The notes under the pieces are model-generated. The model ran no database searches, was not told the DNA's origin, and saw nothing but the letters and a program-made list of their open reading frames with translations. A stretch of DNA of 64,000 bases from DATKUK01 sp035530655 (GTDB lineage: Bacteria; Planctomycetota; Phycisphaerae; UBA1845; DATKUK01), in NCBI GenBank assembly GCA_035530655.1, contig DATKUK010000122.1, positions 62,001-126,000 on the forward strand, in the 5' to 3' direction. Every line of letters begins with the position of its first letter. The first letter of the stretch is position 1. Of this stretch, positions 40,815-48,572 are shown one piece after another. The position numbers and the translations under genes are program-made.

Positions 40815-41585
40815 CTATCGCAGATAGGCTACAGCCCGCTCAAAGAGCTTGCGCCCACAGGGCTCGGGCTGTTGGGGCGCTCGTGTCCATCGGGGGTGCT
40901 GGGTGGGATGGACGAACCTTTCGGGGTGCGGCATGAGACCGAGGATGCGGCCGGTGGGGTCGGTGAGTGCGGCGGCGTGATCTTCGCTGCCGTTGGGGTT
41001 GACCGGATAGCCTCCTGGTCGTCCTCGGGCGTCTACGTAGCGCAGGGCGATCAACCGCCTGTTGCGCAGTCGGTCCAGGACGCCGCGGTGCTTGGCGACG
41101 ATTTTTCCCTCACCGTGAGCAACGGGTAGGAAGAGCTGACCGTTCGGTTCGAGGAATACGCAGTGATCTGCGGCGACGGCCAGATGCACCCAACGGTCCT
41201 CAAAGCGGTTTGAGTCGTTGTAAGTGACGGTGACCGTCTGGGATGAGCCATTGTCTCCGGGAAGCAGACCGGCTTTGACCAACGCCTGCAAGCCATTGCA
41301 TATGCCCAGGACGAGTTTGCCGCTGTCAACGAAGCGCCGGAGCGGCTCGGCGAGATGGTGCTGGATTTGGCGGGCGAGGATTTTTCCTGCGGCGATGTTA
41401 TCGCCGTAGCTGAAGCCGCCAGGGATGGTGACGGCCTGATAGGTCTCGAGCAGCGCGGGGTTTTCGAGGAGGCGATTGATATGCAGCAGATCAACGTGGG
41501 CGCCGGCGAGCCGCCAGGCGTGCGCGGTTTCCTGGTCACAGTTGATTCCCGCCGCACGCAGGACAAGCACCTTGACGCTGGCCAT
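40815..41585 (-). CDS. purQ: Phosphoribosylformylglycinamidine synthase, glutaminase subunit
   Basis: This 256-residue class I glutaminase supplies ammonia to PurL in the fourth step of purine synthesis. The N-terminus 'VKVLVLRAAGINCDQETAHAWRLAGAHVDLLHINRLLENPALLETYQAVTIPGGFSYGDNIAAGKI' is specific for PurQ. The nucleophile Cys lies in 'LGICNGLQALVKAGLLPG', and His-Glu in 'LMPHPERFVHPTQHP'. It is about 30 residues longer than short PurQ forms, as in other Planctomycetes-like versions. ATG 41585 follows GGGGTG; an upstream in-frame start is unlikely. purL and purS are not adjacent. Confidence 0.94.
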   Translation of the reverse strand: MASVKVLVLRAAGINCDQETAHAWRLAGAHVDLLHINRLLENPALLETYQAVTIPGGFSYGDNIAAGKILARQIQHHLAEPLRRFVDSGKLVLGICNGLQALVKAGLLPGDNGSSQTVTVTYNDSNRFEDRWVHLAVAADHCVFLEPNGQLFLPVAHGEGKIVAKHRGVLDRLRNRRLIALRYVDARGRPGGYPVNPNGSEDHAAALTDPTGRILGLMPHPERFVHPTQHPRWTRAPQQPEPCGRKLFERAVAYLR

Positions 41586-41936
41586 GTAACACCCCGAGCG
41601 TATGCCCAACAGGCGTCGTACTGACGCGAGCTTCCGGCCCGACCGGGCGCACCTTGCTGCGCCGTGCCTCGGACGAACAACGGACTTTGTATTCACAGCG
41701 CCTATACTCGCACCGCGTTAGGGATGCAAGCGCAGAGATACCGTGGTCAGCCGAATGGGCGGCGGAGGCGACCTTGGAGGGCGTGCCAGCACTGGTGGGG
41801 TGGTTCCCGGCCAGGTGTCGCCGATGTCCTCCAAGGCGCCGTGGAACTCGCTGCCGCCGGTCTTGCCCGTTGGGCTTGCAGCGTTGACATCAAGCGGTCA
41901 AGATCGGATCTGCTGAACGACGGATGGGAGTTGACG
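41586..41936. other. Divergent intergenic region between purQ and the amidohydrolase pair
   Basis: This stretch of 351 bases holds no supported gene. For purQ, the minus strand shows TTGCAT (41729-41724), a 17-base gap and TATAGG (41706-41701). This is a reasonable promoter with a leader of about 109 bases. On the plus strand a perfect TTGACA (41884-41889) lies upstream of the amidohydrolase GTG, but no good -10 box stands at the right distance. Confidence 0.4.
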
Positions 41937-42713
41937 GTGATTATCGACGCACATGTTCACCTTGACAGTCCGGGCCCGGGTGTGGATCAGACGGAGTTGG
42001 CGACGCTTCTGCGTCGGGCGGACGCGGCGGGCATTGAGCGGCTGCTGCTGGCCGGCTCGGTGATGCAACCGGGGACGCATCCCTCGCCCGAGGGCGTGCG
42101 TGCGGTGAACGACCAGACGATGGCGGCTGTTCGACAGCAGCCGGAGCGTTTGTGGGGTCTGTGCTACGTGAATCCGCGACACGGGCAGGCGGCGCGAGAG
42201 GAGATCCTCCGTTGCGTACGTGACGGCCCGTTGTGCGGGATCAAGTTGTGGGTCGCGGCGCGGGCGGGCGACGAGGTGGTGGACGTTGTGGCCGAGACGG
42301 CGGTGGAGTTGGGTGTGGCGGTTTTGCAGCACGCGTGGGATCACACGCCAGGTAGTCCGCCCGACCAATCGCGCTCGTCCGACGTGGCTGAGCTGGCGGC
42401 GCGTTTCCCAGATCTTCGAATACAGATGGCCCACATGAACGGGGTGGGGCATCGCGGGCTTAACACGGTGGCTGGCTTTGCGAACGTATGGGTGGACACG
42501 GCTGGGTCGCAGCCGCTAGCGGGGACGCTGGAGTATGCGTTGGAGCGGCTGGGACCGGGGCGGATCGTGTTTGGATCGGACTATCCGGTTCGCGAGTTCG
42601 GCGTGAAGGTGGCGAGCGTGCGAGCGGCGGTGGGCGATGAGTCCGTTCGCCGGGCACTGCTGCACGACAACGCGCTTGCGTTGTGGGGCAAGCGAGGGAG
42701 CGCACAGGCGTGA
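41937..42713 (+). CDS. Amidohydrolase family protein (metal-dependent TIM barrel)
   Basis: This 258-residue protein of the amidohydrolase-2 group (COG2159-like) opens with strand one 'IIDAHVHLD', giving the HxH metal ligands at residues 6 and 8. It continues with 'LLLAGSVMQPGTHPSPEGVRAVNDQTMAAVRQQPERLWGLCYVNPRHG', 'CGIKLWVAARAGD', a His in 'VLQHAWDHTPG', 'LRIQMAHMNG' and the closing Asp in 'RIVFGSDYPVREFGVKV'. All barrel-end ligands expected for a metal-dependent hydrolase or decarboxylase are present. The GTG at 41937 follows GGGAG. The last codon overlaps the start of a paralogue lacking these ligands. Substrate unknown. Confidence 0.85.
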   Translation: MIIDAHVHLDSPGPGVDQTELATLLRRADAAGIERLLLAGSVMQPGTHPSPEGVRAVNDQTMAAVRQQPERLWGLCYVNPRHGQAAREEILRCVRDGPLCGIKLWVAARAGDEVVDVVAETAVELGVAVLQHAWDHTPGSPPDQSRSSDVAELAARFPDLRIQMAHMNGVGHRGLNTVAGFANVWVDTAGSQPLAGTLEYALERLGPGRIVFGSDYPVREFGVKVASVRAAVGDESVRRALLHDNALALWGKRGSAQA

Positions 42714-43492
42714 TCGACCTGAACGCGGCGGTGGGACATTGGCCCTTTGTGGCCGGCTGGGCTGAGCGAGTGGATGAGCTGGCGGCGGCGATGGCCGAAG
42801 CAGGCGTGACGCAGGCGCACGTATCTGCGGCGGAGGCTGTTCTGGCGCCCGATCCGTTGACGGCGACGCAGCGGTTGTGTGACTCACTCGCCGAGCACGA
42901 GCGGCTTGTTCCCGCGGCGGTGGTCGATCCGACGTTGCGGACGGCGGAGGCGGACCTGCGGCGAGTGGTGTCGAACTGGCCGGTGCGACTGGTGAAGCTT
43001 TATCCGGCGTTTGGGGGCTATTCGGCTGAGGATGACCGTGTGGCGGCCATGGTGCAGGCGGCCGGGGCGGAGGGGGTTTTGACGGCTGTTGTGATGCGCC
43101 TGGAAGACGACCGCAACCAGCATCGCGTGATGCGAGTCGAGCCGGTGGGAGCCGATGCGGTGACGTCTCTGGCGGCGAAGGTGGCCCCGCTGCCGCTGCT
43201 AATCCTCAACGGGCTGAAAGGCGAGGTGACGGGGTTGGCCCGGCGGGCGGAGAATTTGTTTTTTGACATCGCTTTTGTGGAGAGCGGTGCGTCGTTGCCG
43301 GACCTGCTGCAAGACGTGCCGGCGGAACGGCTGGTATTTGGATCGAACGCACCGTTGTTCTATCCGCAGGCGGTTGCGGCCAAGCTGGCTGGCGAGGAGG
43401 TCAGCGAAGTGCAGCGGCAAGCCATCGCTGTCGGCAATATCGAGGGGATCCTCGAAGTTGTCAGGGCGCCCGAGCGGGGCAAGTCGCGGTAG
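42710..43492 (+). CDS. Amidohydrolase-like paralogue lacking metal ligands
   Basis: This 260-residue protein starts at a GTG that overlaps the TGA of the preceding gene (GTGA) and follows GAGGGAG. Its fold parallels the neighbour, with a first strand 'VIDLNAAVGHWPF' in place of 'IIDAHVHLD'. Helices follow in 'RVDELAAAMAEAGVTQAHVSAAEAVL', then 'VVDPTLRTAEADLRRVVSNWPVRLVKLYPAFGGYS', 'LILNGLKGEV', and the last strand 'LVFGSNAPLFYPQAVAAKL' in place of 'FGSDYPVREF'. The HxH pair and the final Asp are thus lost (Asn instead), so a classical metal hydrolase is unlikely. It may be a regulatory or structural partner of the upstream enzyme. Confidence 0.8.
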   Translation: MIDLNAAVGHWPFVAGWAERVDELAAAMAEAGVTQAHVSAAEAVLAPDPLTATQRLCDSLAEHERLVPAAVVDPTLRTAEADLRRVVSNWPVRLVKLYPAFGGYSAEDDRVAAMVQAAGAEGVLTAVVMRLEDDRNQHRVMRVEPVGADAVTSLAAKVAPLPLLILNGLKGEVTGLARRAENLFFDIAFVESGASLPDLLQDVPAERLVFGSNAPLFYPQAVAAKLAGEEVSEVQRQAIAVGNIEGILEVVRAPERGKSR

Positions 43493-43498
43493 ACTGGG

Positions 43499-44818
43499 CT
43501 ATGACGATTCGATTCTTCGCATGACGGCCTGCCATCGGGGCCGGTGCGATTCGTCGCGGTGGAGGGGTTTGAATCCCAGGCGGAGGTAGGCTTTGAGGGC
43601 CGGGATGCGCCAGTCGTCGGTATCGAGGATGGCGCGGGCAAAGCCACGCCGTCCGAGCTGGTGGAGGGCGGCCAGGGTGATGACCTTGCCCAGACCTTTG
43701 CCGCGGTGGGCGGCCAGCACGCCGACCATATGAATGCAGCCCACCTGTTGGCCGTCGAGGTCGGCCTGCCAAGCGGCGGTTACGGCCACGGGTTGGTCGT
43801 CGCACCAGATCAGCAATAGATTTTGAGGATCGTACTGACGGTCGCTGCTGAAGGTCCGTTCGAACCAGCCTTCGAGCGACTGACCGGGGTAGATCGAGTC
43901 GGCCATCACCTGTGTGTAGGCCCATTCCTGACCGGGGTGGAGGTGGTCGAGTCGGTATCCGGAGGGTAGTTCGGCGGCGGGCAGGGCGGACAGATCGTCC
44001 AGCACCATGGTCAGTTGGGACTGACCGCTGCGGGCCGCACCCACCAGCGAGTAGAGACACTGCGGACCGACATATTCGACTTTGACGTCGGGGAACTGCC
44101 GGTGGAGGTAGTCGGCGAGGTTGCGCATGCCCGGGATCTCGGCGGTGGCATGATTGACGATGATGACGGGCAGGTCCTGGTCGATGGCCCACGTGCCGTG
44201 CCGCCAGTAAGTCAGTCCGTCGTCGGTGGCGAGGATCACGTCGGCGCCCATCTCGACCATGGTGGGCACGTCGGTGATGGCGCCGGTGCCGATGGCCAGG
44301 CGAGAGACCATTTTGCCGGGCGGTCCGAGCAGTTGGACGGCGTGCTGGTCGAGCCCGCCCACGGATGCGGCCACGCGCTGAGCGAGTTCGTAGGCGGGTT
44401 GGGGGGGTAGCGTATAGAGGTTGTAGTAGGTTTTGCGGGCGCTAGGGGCGGGCAGCGACAGATGGGTGCCCCAACTATCGGTGATGCCGATGTCGGGCAC
44501 GCGGTCCCACACGTCGTGGCAGCGATAGACCACCATGCCGGTTTGCTCGAGGAGTTGACTCTTGCGTCGGGCCGGTTCGGTTTCGCGCCATCGAGGGTCG
44601 TCGTCCATGTGGCTGTAGAAGGTCGGCTCATGGGTGACAAATAGGTTGCATCCGGCTGCATGGGCTTGGTGCAAGGCGGGCAGGACCGAGGTCCAGCCCA
44701 CGGCGATACCGGCGATGTCCGCGGACGGTTGGCCGGCTTTGAATCCGTCGCAGGTTTTGCTCCAGTCGACCCAGGTTCCGAGCTTCTGCATGTGCAGGTG
44801 TAGGTCAAGGGCTTTCAT
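43499..44818 (-). CDS. Nif3-like dinuclear metal protein fused to GNAT acetyltransferase
   Basis: This 439-residue two-domain protein has a Nif3 (DUF34) fold at residues 1 to about 265: 'LHLHMQKLGTWVDWSKTCDGFKAGQPSADIAGIAVGWTSVLPALHQAHAAGCNLFVTHEP' carries the HxP metal site (H63). 'VSRLAIGTGAITDVPTMVEMGADVILATDDGLTYWRHGTWAIDQDLPVIIVNHATAEIPGM' carries the second His (near 223). Residues about 275-435 are a GNAT domain with acetyl-CoA motif A 'MVGVLAAHRGKGLGKVITLAAL' and motif B 'LDTDDWRIPALKAYLRLGFKPL'. Nif3 proteins are metal-binding hydrolase-like proteins of uncertain substrate; the GNAT part would acetylate an amine. It converges with the amidohydrolase pair after 6 bases. Confidence 0.85.
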   Translation of the reverse strand: MKALDLHLHMQKLGTWVDWSKTCDGFKAGQPSADIAGIAVGWTSVLPALHQAHAAGCNLFVTHEPTFYSHMDDDPRWRETEPARRKSQLLEQTGMVVYRCHDVWDRVPDIGITDSWGTHLSLPAPSARKTYYNLYTLPPQPAYELAQRVAASVGGLDQHAVQLLGPPGKMVSRLAIGTGAITDVPTMVEMGADVILATDDGLTYWRHGTWAIDQDLPVIIVNHATAEIPGMRNLADYLHRQFPDVKVEYVGPQCLYSLVGAARSGQSQLTMVLDDLSALPAAELPSGYRLDHLHPGQEWAYTQVMADSIYPGQSLEGWFERTFSSDRQYDPQNLLLIWCDDQPVAVTAAWQADLDGQQVGCIHMVGVLAAHRGKGLGKVITLAALHQLGRRGFARAILDTDDWRIPALKAYLRLGFKPLHRDESHRPRWQAVMRRIESS

Positions 44819-45031
44819 GCCGTCGCTCCGTTAGTTAGCACTCTCGATGGTGGCCCATTCTAGCGGCTGTGGCAGGCGGGTGAGTAGTGTGCGCGTGTCG
44901 TAGGCGGCCGTTGGTAGTGGGCAACATTCTGCGGACGGTGGGACACGGGCAGCATCTCGCTGTGGGCCGGCTGGTGCTACGTACAGCAACCGTTGGCGCC
45001 CGGTGCAAGCAGGAAGTTGGTGCATAACGTG
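44819..45031. other. Intergenic DNA between the Nif3-GNAT gene and the MITE-like element
   Basis: These 213 bases upstream of the Nif3-GNAT start show no supported gene. A minus-strand frame of 64 codons (44831-45025) has no ribosome site or recognised pattern. The promoter of the Nif3-GNAT gene must lie here or further up in the MITE, but no convincing -35/-10 pair was seen. Confidence 0.4.
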
Positions 45032-45155
45032 CTAGGCTATGTCTGACAAAATACGTCCTCCCGACGGTACGCCGTCCGAGGCACTGGCGGATCCCGGCGC
45101 GCCGGGACCAGTGGCACCCGAGAAGACCAGACCGGAATTGTCAGACACGGCCTAG
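45032..45155. mobile_element. MITE-like element, 116 bp, with inverted ends and CTAG target duplication
   Basis: The left end GCTATGTCTGACAAA (45036-45050) and the inverse of the right end GCCGTGTCTGACAAT (45151-45137) match at 12 of 15 positions. Both ends are flanked by CTAG (45032-45035 and 45152-45155), as expected for a 4-bp YTAR-type duplication made by IS5-group transposases. The interior has no coding potential. It holds a nested palindrome, TCCCGGCGCGCCGGGA at 45092-45107 extended by CACTGG/CCAGTG arms, plus a second hairpin at 45063-45076. The right CTAG contains the stop codon of the epimerase gene. No transposase is in the window, so it would be non-autonomous. Confidence 0.65.
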
Positions 45156-46126
45156 CGGCGGCAGCAGGCTGATGGGTCCTGGTCTTGGGCGAGGTGCTCG
45201 CGATACCACCCGAGGGCCTTGCGCAAACCCTCTTTCAGATCGATTTTGGGCTCGAAGCCGAGCAGCTTGCGGGCCAGCGTGACGTCGGCCAGCGAGTGTT
45301 TGATGTCACCCGGGCGCGGGTCGACATACCGCGGCGCGATATGCTCCTTTTCGAGCAAGGCGCGGATTTCTCGCATGAGTTGGTTGATCGAGACGCTGGC
45401 GGCGCATGAGATATTGACCGCCTGACCGCACGCGTTGGGCGCCTTGGCAGCCAGGAGGTTGGCATCGACAACATTGTCAACGTAGGTGAATCCGCGCGAC
45501 TGCTCGCCGTCGTCGAAGACGGTGGGTTGCTCGTCGCGCAGCAGGGCGCTGACGAAGAGGGGGATGGCCGCCGCGTATTGGCTGTTGGGGTCCTGGCGGG
45601 GGCCGAAGACGTTGAAGTAGCGCAGGGAGAACGTTTCCAGGCCGTAGGCGCTGTTGAATACACGACAGTACTGTTCGCCGACGAGCTTGGTAACGCCATA
45701 GGGGCTGATCGGCTTGCAGGGCAGATCTTCATGCTGCGGCATGACGGTGGTGTCGCCGTAGACACTGGAGCTGGAGGAGAAGACGAACCGCCGCACCTTG
45801 GCGTCGCGTGCGGCCACCAGCAGGTTGAGCGTGCCGGTAACGTTGATCCCGTCGGTCGTGAGGGGATCGTCAATGGATCGGGGCACGCTGCCCACAGCGG
45901 CCAGGTGGAACACGGCGCCGACGTCCCGCATGGCCGCACGGACGGTGTCCATATCGCGGATGTCTCCCTCGATCAGTTCGATCTGCTCGATCGAGGCGGC
46001 GAGGTTCTCACGTTTGCCGGTGTCGAAGTTATCCAGTACGCGGACGCGTTCGCCTTGCCGCACGAGGTGATCGACCAGGTGCGAGCCGATGAATCCTGCG
46101 CCGCCGGTTACGAGCATGACACTCAT
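45152..46126 (-). CDS. NAD-dependent nucleotide-sugar epimerase (extended SDR)
   Basis: This 324-residue enzyme of the GalE/WbpP-type extended SDR family has NAD motif 'LVTGGAGFIGSHLVDHLVRQG' (residues 5-25) and 'EGDIRDMDTV'. 'FHLAAVGSVPRSIDDPLTTDGINVTGTLNLLVAA' follows. Catalytic Ser/Thr lie in 'FVFSSSSSVYG' and the YxxxK in 'PYGVTKLVGEQYC'. 'RYFNVFGPRQDPNSQYAAAIPLFV', 'RGFTYVDNVVDANLLA' and 'PRPGDIKHSLADVTLARKLLGFEPKIDL' are typical of UDP-GlcNAc/UDP-Glc 4-epimerases of polysaccharide pathways. The stop codon TAG lies in the target duplication of the MITE-like element, so the last codons may differ from relatives. It lies 52 bases after tatD. Confidence 0.92.
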   Translation of the reverse strand: MSVMLVTGGAGFIGSHLVDHLVRQGERVRVLDNFDTGKRENLAASIEQIELIEGDIRDMDTVRAAMRDVGAVFHLAAVGSVPRSIDDPLTTDGINVTGTLNLLVAARDAKVRRFVFSSSSSVYGDTTVMPQHEDLPCKPISPYGVTKLVGEQYCRVFNSAYGLETFSLRYFNVFGPRQDPNSQYAAAIPLFVSALLRDEQPTVFDDGEQSRGFTYVDNVVDANLLAAKAPNACGQAVNISCAASVSINQLMREIRALLEKEHIAPRYVDPRPGDIKHSLADVTLARKLLGFEPKIDLKEGLRKALGWYREHLAQDQDPSACCRR

Positions 46127-46178
46127 TTGCTTGCCTTTAACGTTCCTGTCGCGTCAGTCCCATGGTAGAAGCGGTACT

Positions 46179-46976
46179 CTAGGTCGTCTGAGCGGCCGTG
46201 TCCAGCTTGAAGAAGGTTCTGGCGTTGGCGGTGGTTACGCGAGCCAGGTCGGCGAACGATTGTCCTCGTACCTTCGCGAGCAGGCGTGCGGTATGGACCA
46301 CGTTGGCCGGTTCGTTGGTCCGCTGCTTGCGCACGGGCTCGGGGGACAGATAGGGCGAGTCGGTTTCGACCATGAGTCGATCGTCGGGCACGTTGCTCGC
46401 GACGGTCCTGAGTTCGTCGGATCGGGCGAACGTGACAACGCCGGTCATGGAGAGCATGCACCCTCGCTCCAGGACGGCCTTGGCCTGCTCGTGCGAGCCG
46501 GTGAAGCAGTGGAAGACCGCGCCCGGCACGCGCGGGTGTTCGGCCAGGATGGTCAGCGCGTCGTCGAACGCCTCGCGGCAGTGGATGACGACGGGTAGCT
46601 GGGTCTGCTCGGCCAGGGCGAGTTGCTCGTGGAGGATCGCCTGCTGGGTCTTTGGGGGGCTGAAGTCGTAGTGATAGTCAAGCCCGGTTTCTCCGACGGC
46701 CACCACGTGCGGATGCTTGATCAGGTTGGCCAGCCTCTGGGCGGCGTCAGGCGGCGCCGATGCGGCTTGGTGAGGGTGGATGCCGACGGTGCAGAAGACC
46801 CGGGCGTGGCGCCCGGCCAGATCGATGCATTTCTGCGAGTCGTTCAGATCGGTGCCGACAGTGATGACGGTGCTGACGTGGGCCTGCCTGGCGCGCTCGA
46901 GTATGTCGGTGACGGTGTCGTGAAGTTGCGGGAAGGTGAGGTGACAGTGGGTGTCGATGAGGGTCGGATCGGACAC
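46179..46976 (-). CDS. tatD: TatD family metal-dependent deoxyribonuclease
   Basis: This 265-residue TIM-barrel nuclease has metal ligands in 'LIDTHCHLTF' (HxH, residues 10-12), Glu in 'VVAVGETGLDYHYDFSPPKTQQAILHEQLALA', His in 'PVVIHCREAFDDAL', 'AVFHCFTGSHEQA' and the final Asp in 'LMVETDSPYLSPEPVRKQRTNEPANV'. TatD/YcfH proteins are 3'-5' DNases, and some are D-aminoacyl-tRNA deacylase-like. It follows yraN after 5 bases, placing it in the translation-associated operon that starts with ffh or rpsP. Confidence 0.94.
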   Translation of the reverse strand: MSDPTLIDTHCHLTFPQLHDTVTDILERARQAHVSTVITVGTDLNDSQKCIDLAGRHARVFCTVGIHPHQAASAPPDAAQRLANLIKHPHVVAVGETGLDYHYDFSPPKTQQAILHEQLALAEQTQLPVVIHCREAFDDALTILAEHPRVPGAVFHCFTGSHEQAKAVLERGCMLSMTGVVTFARSDELRTVASNVPDDRLMVETDSPYLSPEPVRKQRTNEPANVVHTARLLAKVRGQSFADLARVTTANARTFFKLDTAAQTT

Positions 46977-46981
46977 GTGGG

Positions 46982-47356
46982 CTAATCCGTTATGGTGAAT
47001 GCGTCGCGGATGTGGTGCGCTTTAGGCCGTCCGTTCGGTTGCATGACGACGCTGACCACGTCAAAGCGACAAGGGTAAGCCTGGGCGCCTTTGACATGCC
47101 GATAGCACTCGGCGGCGCGAATGATACGTGTCTGCTTGCGGTGACCGACCGCCTGCTCGGGATCGGCGAATTCGTCGTTGCTGCGGGTTTTGACTTCCAC
47201 GAACACCAGCGTCGCCCCATCGAGCGTAATCAGGTCGATCTCGCCGGCTGGGCAGCGGTAGTTGCGGGCCAGGATTCGATGGCCCTTGCGTTTGAGCAGT
47301 GTGGAGGCAGCACGCTCGCCGCGGTCGCCCAGGAGTTTGCGCCATAATCCGAGCAT
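46982..47356 (-). CDS. YraN family (UPF0102) nuclease-like protein
   Basis: This 124-residue protein of the YraN family has 'GERGERAASTLLKRKGHRILARNYRCPAGEIDLITLDGATLVFVEVKTRSND'-type core sequence. The E-(x)-ID...E-x-K arrangement is that of Holliday-resolvase-like PD-(D/E)XK nucleases. 'QAVGHRKQTRIIRAAECY' and 'CRFDVVSV' are also conserved. The catalytic-type Glu, Asp and 'EVK' are intact. The biochemical role is not settled for the family. It lies between rplS (40-base gap) and tatD, a common position near trmD-rplS-rnhB loci; rnhB itself is absent. Confidence 0.9.
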   Translation of the reverse strand: MLGLWRKLLGDRGERAASTLLKRKGHRILARNYRCPAGEIDLITLDGATLVFVEVKTRSNDEFADPEQAVGHRKQTRIIRAAECYRHVKGAQAYPCRFDVVSVVMQPNGRPKAHHIRDAFTITD

Positions 47357-47396
47357 CGGGGCGGTCAGTGGACCAACCGGCTACGGCTGGAGTTCA

Positions 47397-47798
47397 TCAG
47401 CCTTCGGTTTGCTCGTTTGCCTCGACCTTTTTCTTTCCGGCTCCTCGCGTGGGGCGCCGCTCGCGCAGTCTTCTGGCCTTGCCCACGCGGTCGCGCAGGA
47501 AGAAGAGCTTGGCCCGACGGACCTTTCCTTTCCGCGTGACCTCTACGCCGTGCAGCTTGGGTGAGTGCACGGGGAAGATCCGCTCGACGCCTTCGTTGTT
47601 CACGATTCTTCGGACGGTGAAGGTCTCGGTAGTGCCGCGCCCCCGGCGGGCGATAACCACGCCGGAAAACGGCTGAATCCGTTCTTTATCGCCTTCAATG
47701 ATGCGTACCTGAACGGTAACGGTATCGCCGATTTCAAAATCGGGGATCTCGCCCTTGAGGTGAGCCTTCTCCGTTTCTGCGATCAGTTTTGGGATCAT
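47397..47798 (-). CDS. rplS: 50S ribosomal protein L19
   Basis: This 133-residue ribosomal protein lies at the 30S-50S interface. The family sequence is clear: 'FEIGDTVTVQVRIIEGDKERIQPFSGVVIARRGRGTTETFTVRRIVNNEGVERIFPVHSPKLHGVEVTRKGKVRRAKLFFLRDRVGKARRLRE'. The C-terminal 20 residues are a Lys/Glu-rich extension ('RGAGKKKVEANEQTEG') beyond the usual end near residue 115. Its ATG overlaps the trmD stop (ATGA), so translation is coupled to trmD. Confidence 0.97.
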   Translation of the reverse strand: MIPKLIAETEKAHLKGEIPDFEIGDTVTVQVRIIEGDKERIQPFSGVVIARRGRGTTETFTVRRIVNNEGVERIFPVHSPKLHGVEVTRKGKVRRAKLFFLRDRVGKARRLRERRPTRGAGKKKVEANEQTEG

Positions 47799-48523
47799 CC
47801 GTTGTTGCTCCTGGTCAGTCGTGGAGTCTGGTCGGACAACGCGTCCTGTTCAAGCAAGTCGGGCCGGCGGTCGCGAGTACGCTCGATCTGCTGCTGGCGG
47901 CGCCACCTTTCGATTTGGGCATGGTCGCCGGACAGCAGTACGTCGGGGACGGTCATGCCGCGAAACTCCCGAGGCCTGGTGTACTGAGGGTACTCCAGCA
48001 GGTTTTCGACGAAGCTGTCATCGGCGGCCGCGCATTCATGGCCCAGCGCACCGGGCAATAGCCGCACTACCGCGTCGGCGACGACCATGGCCGCCGCTTC
48101 GCCTCCGGAGAGCACGTAGTCGCCGATCGAGATTTCGCGAGGCCTGAGGCCCAGACGAATGCGCTCGTCGAAGCCCTCGTAGTGACCGGCGATCAGCAGC
48201 AGTCGCTGCTGCTGGGCGAACTCGGCAGCCAACCGATGCGTGAACCGCTCGCCCTGAGGCGTGAGCAGGATTCGCACGGGCGGCCGGGGGTCGAGCGCCT
48301 CGACGTGTTCGACAGCCGCAAAGACGGGGGGAGCGGCCAGTACCATGCCGGGCCCGCCGCCACACGGGGTGTCGTCGACGCTGCGGTGCTTGTCGGATGC
48401 GAAGTCGCGTATGTTGGTGCAGACAATGTCTACCAGGCCCGCCTGACCAGCCCGCCCGAGGATGCTGCTGGCAAAGAACGGCTCGCACACCTCAGGGAAG
48501 AGGGTCAGCACGTCGATTCGCAT
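47795..48523 (-). CDS. trmD: tRNA (guanine37-N1)-methyltransferase
   Basis: This 242-residue SPOUT-class enzyme makes m1G37, which prevents frameshifting. It has 'RIDVLTLFPEVCEPFFASSILGRA', 'DKHRSVDDTPCGGGPGMVL', the trefoil-knot SAM site 'LIAGHYEGFDERI..GLRPREISIGDYVLSGGEAAAMVVADAVVRLLPG', and 'YPQYTRPREFRGMTVPDVLLSGDHAQIERWR'. ATG 48523 gives the conserved beginning; ATGs at 48544/48541 would add seven residues. rimM, usually between rpsP and trmD, is missing: only 49 bases separate the two genes. Confidence 0.97.
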   Translation of the reverse strand: MRIDVLTLFPEVCEPFFASSILGRAGQAGLVDIVCTNIRDFASDKHRSVDDTPCGGGPGMVLAAPPVFAAVEHVEALDPRPPVRILLTPQGERFTHRLAAEFAQQQRLLLIAGHYEGFDERIRLGLRPREISIGDYVLSGGEAAAMVVADAVVRLLPGALGHECAAADDSFVENLLEYPQYTRPREFRGMTVPDVLLSGDHAQIERWRRQQQIERTRDRRPDLLEQDALSDQTPRLTRSNNG

Positions 48524-48572
48524 TGGTTGGTTGACGCCCATCATCCAGCTCGCGCCGCGCTCGGCAACGGGT

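Noticed and set aside
41884..41912. Perfect TTGACA upstream of the amidohydrolase pair as a promoter
   Set aside because: No hexamer resembling TATAAT occurs 16-18 bases downstream, so it was mentioned in the intergenic entry but not called.
44831..45025. 64-codon minus-strand frame before the MITE-like element
   Set aside because: No ribosome site, no family sign, would run toward the Nif3-GNAT promoter region.
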